This document shows, piece after piece, positions 63,563 to 64,000 of a stretch of 64,000 nucleotides of DNA. This DNA comes from Branchiostoma lanceolatum. Taxonomy: Eukaryota; Chordata; Leptocardii; Amphioxiformes; Branchiostomatidae. The translations under genes and the position numbers were made by a program. Location of the stretch: assembly GCF_035083965.1 (NCBI RefSeq), contig NC_089726.1, forward strand, positions 13,769,501 through 13,833,500, read 5' to 3'. The notes under the pieces were generated by a model. The model was not told where the DNA came from. It was given only the letters and a program-made list of their open reading frames with translations, and made no database searches. Position 1 is the first letter of the stretch; each line of letters opens with the position of its first letter.

Positions 63563-64000
63563 CTGTTGACAGAGTTGAAGAAAAAGGATTACCAATCGGC
63601 TGCGCAGTGTGGGAGTCAGTCTACCACCCTGCACGAGATGATGCAGAAAATTACATCATGTCACGACCAGTAGTTCTATTAGTGGATAGATGATACTTTC
63701 CGACAAACCAGACACTCCTGTGTCTCTCTGCTGGTTTCAGTGACCATGGAGTGAACTGATTCACAAACTACTTTGAATACTTGAATACTTTTAAAGTTGG
63801 TATGACATTAATTGTAACGTTACAGTATATTACCTATCTGTATCACTTATGTTGAACCGCAAACCTCAGTCTCATCAAATAGCAAGAGGTGGTACTGGAC
63901 GCGAGACAACTCGGTTGACAATTGTTGCCTTAGACAGAAGCTACTAGTAATCATTGCAGGGGTAAGGCTTCTTGGGACTGAAAAGTCGGTGCGTCAGAAA
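63563..64000. other. WNT2 upstream intron to window edge
   Basis: The acceptor-type sequence CTTTTTCTTCAACTCTGTCAACAG (minus strand) immediately precedes the first visible WNT2 exon. Minus-strand ATGs in the remaining 440 bp do not open a signal-peptide-like frame, so exon 1 is not here. Confidence 0.5.

Overview
The window looks like nuclear DNA from an invertebrate chordate, most likely an amphioxus (Branchiostoma). The reasons are small coding exons with GT-AG introns, AT-rich introns dotted with miniature inverted-repeat transposons, and four proteins that each read as a close relative of a vertebrate gene. The genus is an inference from gene content and general character; no species-specific marker was tested.

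Layout. Positions 1-13,500 hold no gene I can name: a minisatellite (1-355), a diverged tandem duplication, a hairpin transposon, a possible first exon at 9,852 and a 418-bp CCAA/CCAG microsatellite. From 13,548 to 18,409 (+) lies a complete cytosolic seryl-tRNA synthetase gene (SARS1) in 11 coding exons, 515 aa. From 27,353 back to 21,104 (-) lies a complete 14-exon ASZ1/GASZ gene, 592 aa: acidic N-terminus, ankyrin repeats, SAM domain, coiled coil and C-terminal membrane anchor. From 27,712 to 54,334 (+) lies a complete 15-exon ST7 gene, 554 aa, whose first intron is 15.2 kb and carries transposon-like cargo. From 63,562 back to 57,295 (-) lies a WNT2-type Wnt gene; six exons are present and the signal-peptide exon is outside the window. 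All coordinates were read by hand from splice sites, reading-frame phase and similarity to remembered vertebrate proteins.

How the genes relate. ASZ1 and ST7 are head to head, with 358 bp between their start codons. SARS1 and ASZ1 converge, as do ST7 and WNT2. In human 7q31 the order is ST7 (+), WNT2 (-), ASZ1 (-), CFTR (+). The convergent ST7-WNT2 pair is therefore kept here, while ASZ1 sits on the other side of ST7. The genes work in unrelated processes (translation, germline piRNA/mitochondrial nuage, a membrane protein of the ST7 family, Wnt signalling), so the cluster is a conserved chromosomal neighbourhood rather than a pathway.

The most rewarding unexplained items are: the rearranged ST7/WNT2/ASZ1 cluster, a near-perfect 190-bp hairpin inside SARS1 intron 3 with a second family member in ASZ1 intron 5, a 1.23-kb hAT-like element with clean ends inside ST7 intron 12, a frameshifted coiled-coil gene remnant in ST7 intron 1, a paired CTAATTAG palindrome cluster, an unusually long WNT2 C-terminal tail, and an unidentified GC3-rich open frame at 60,054 inside the large WNT2 intron.
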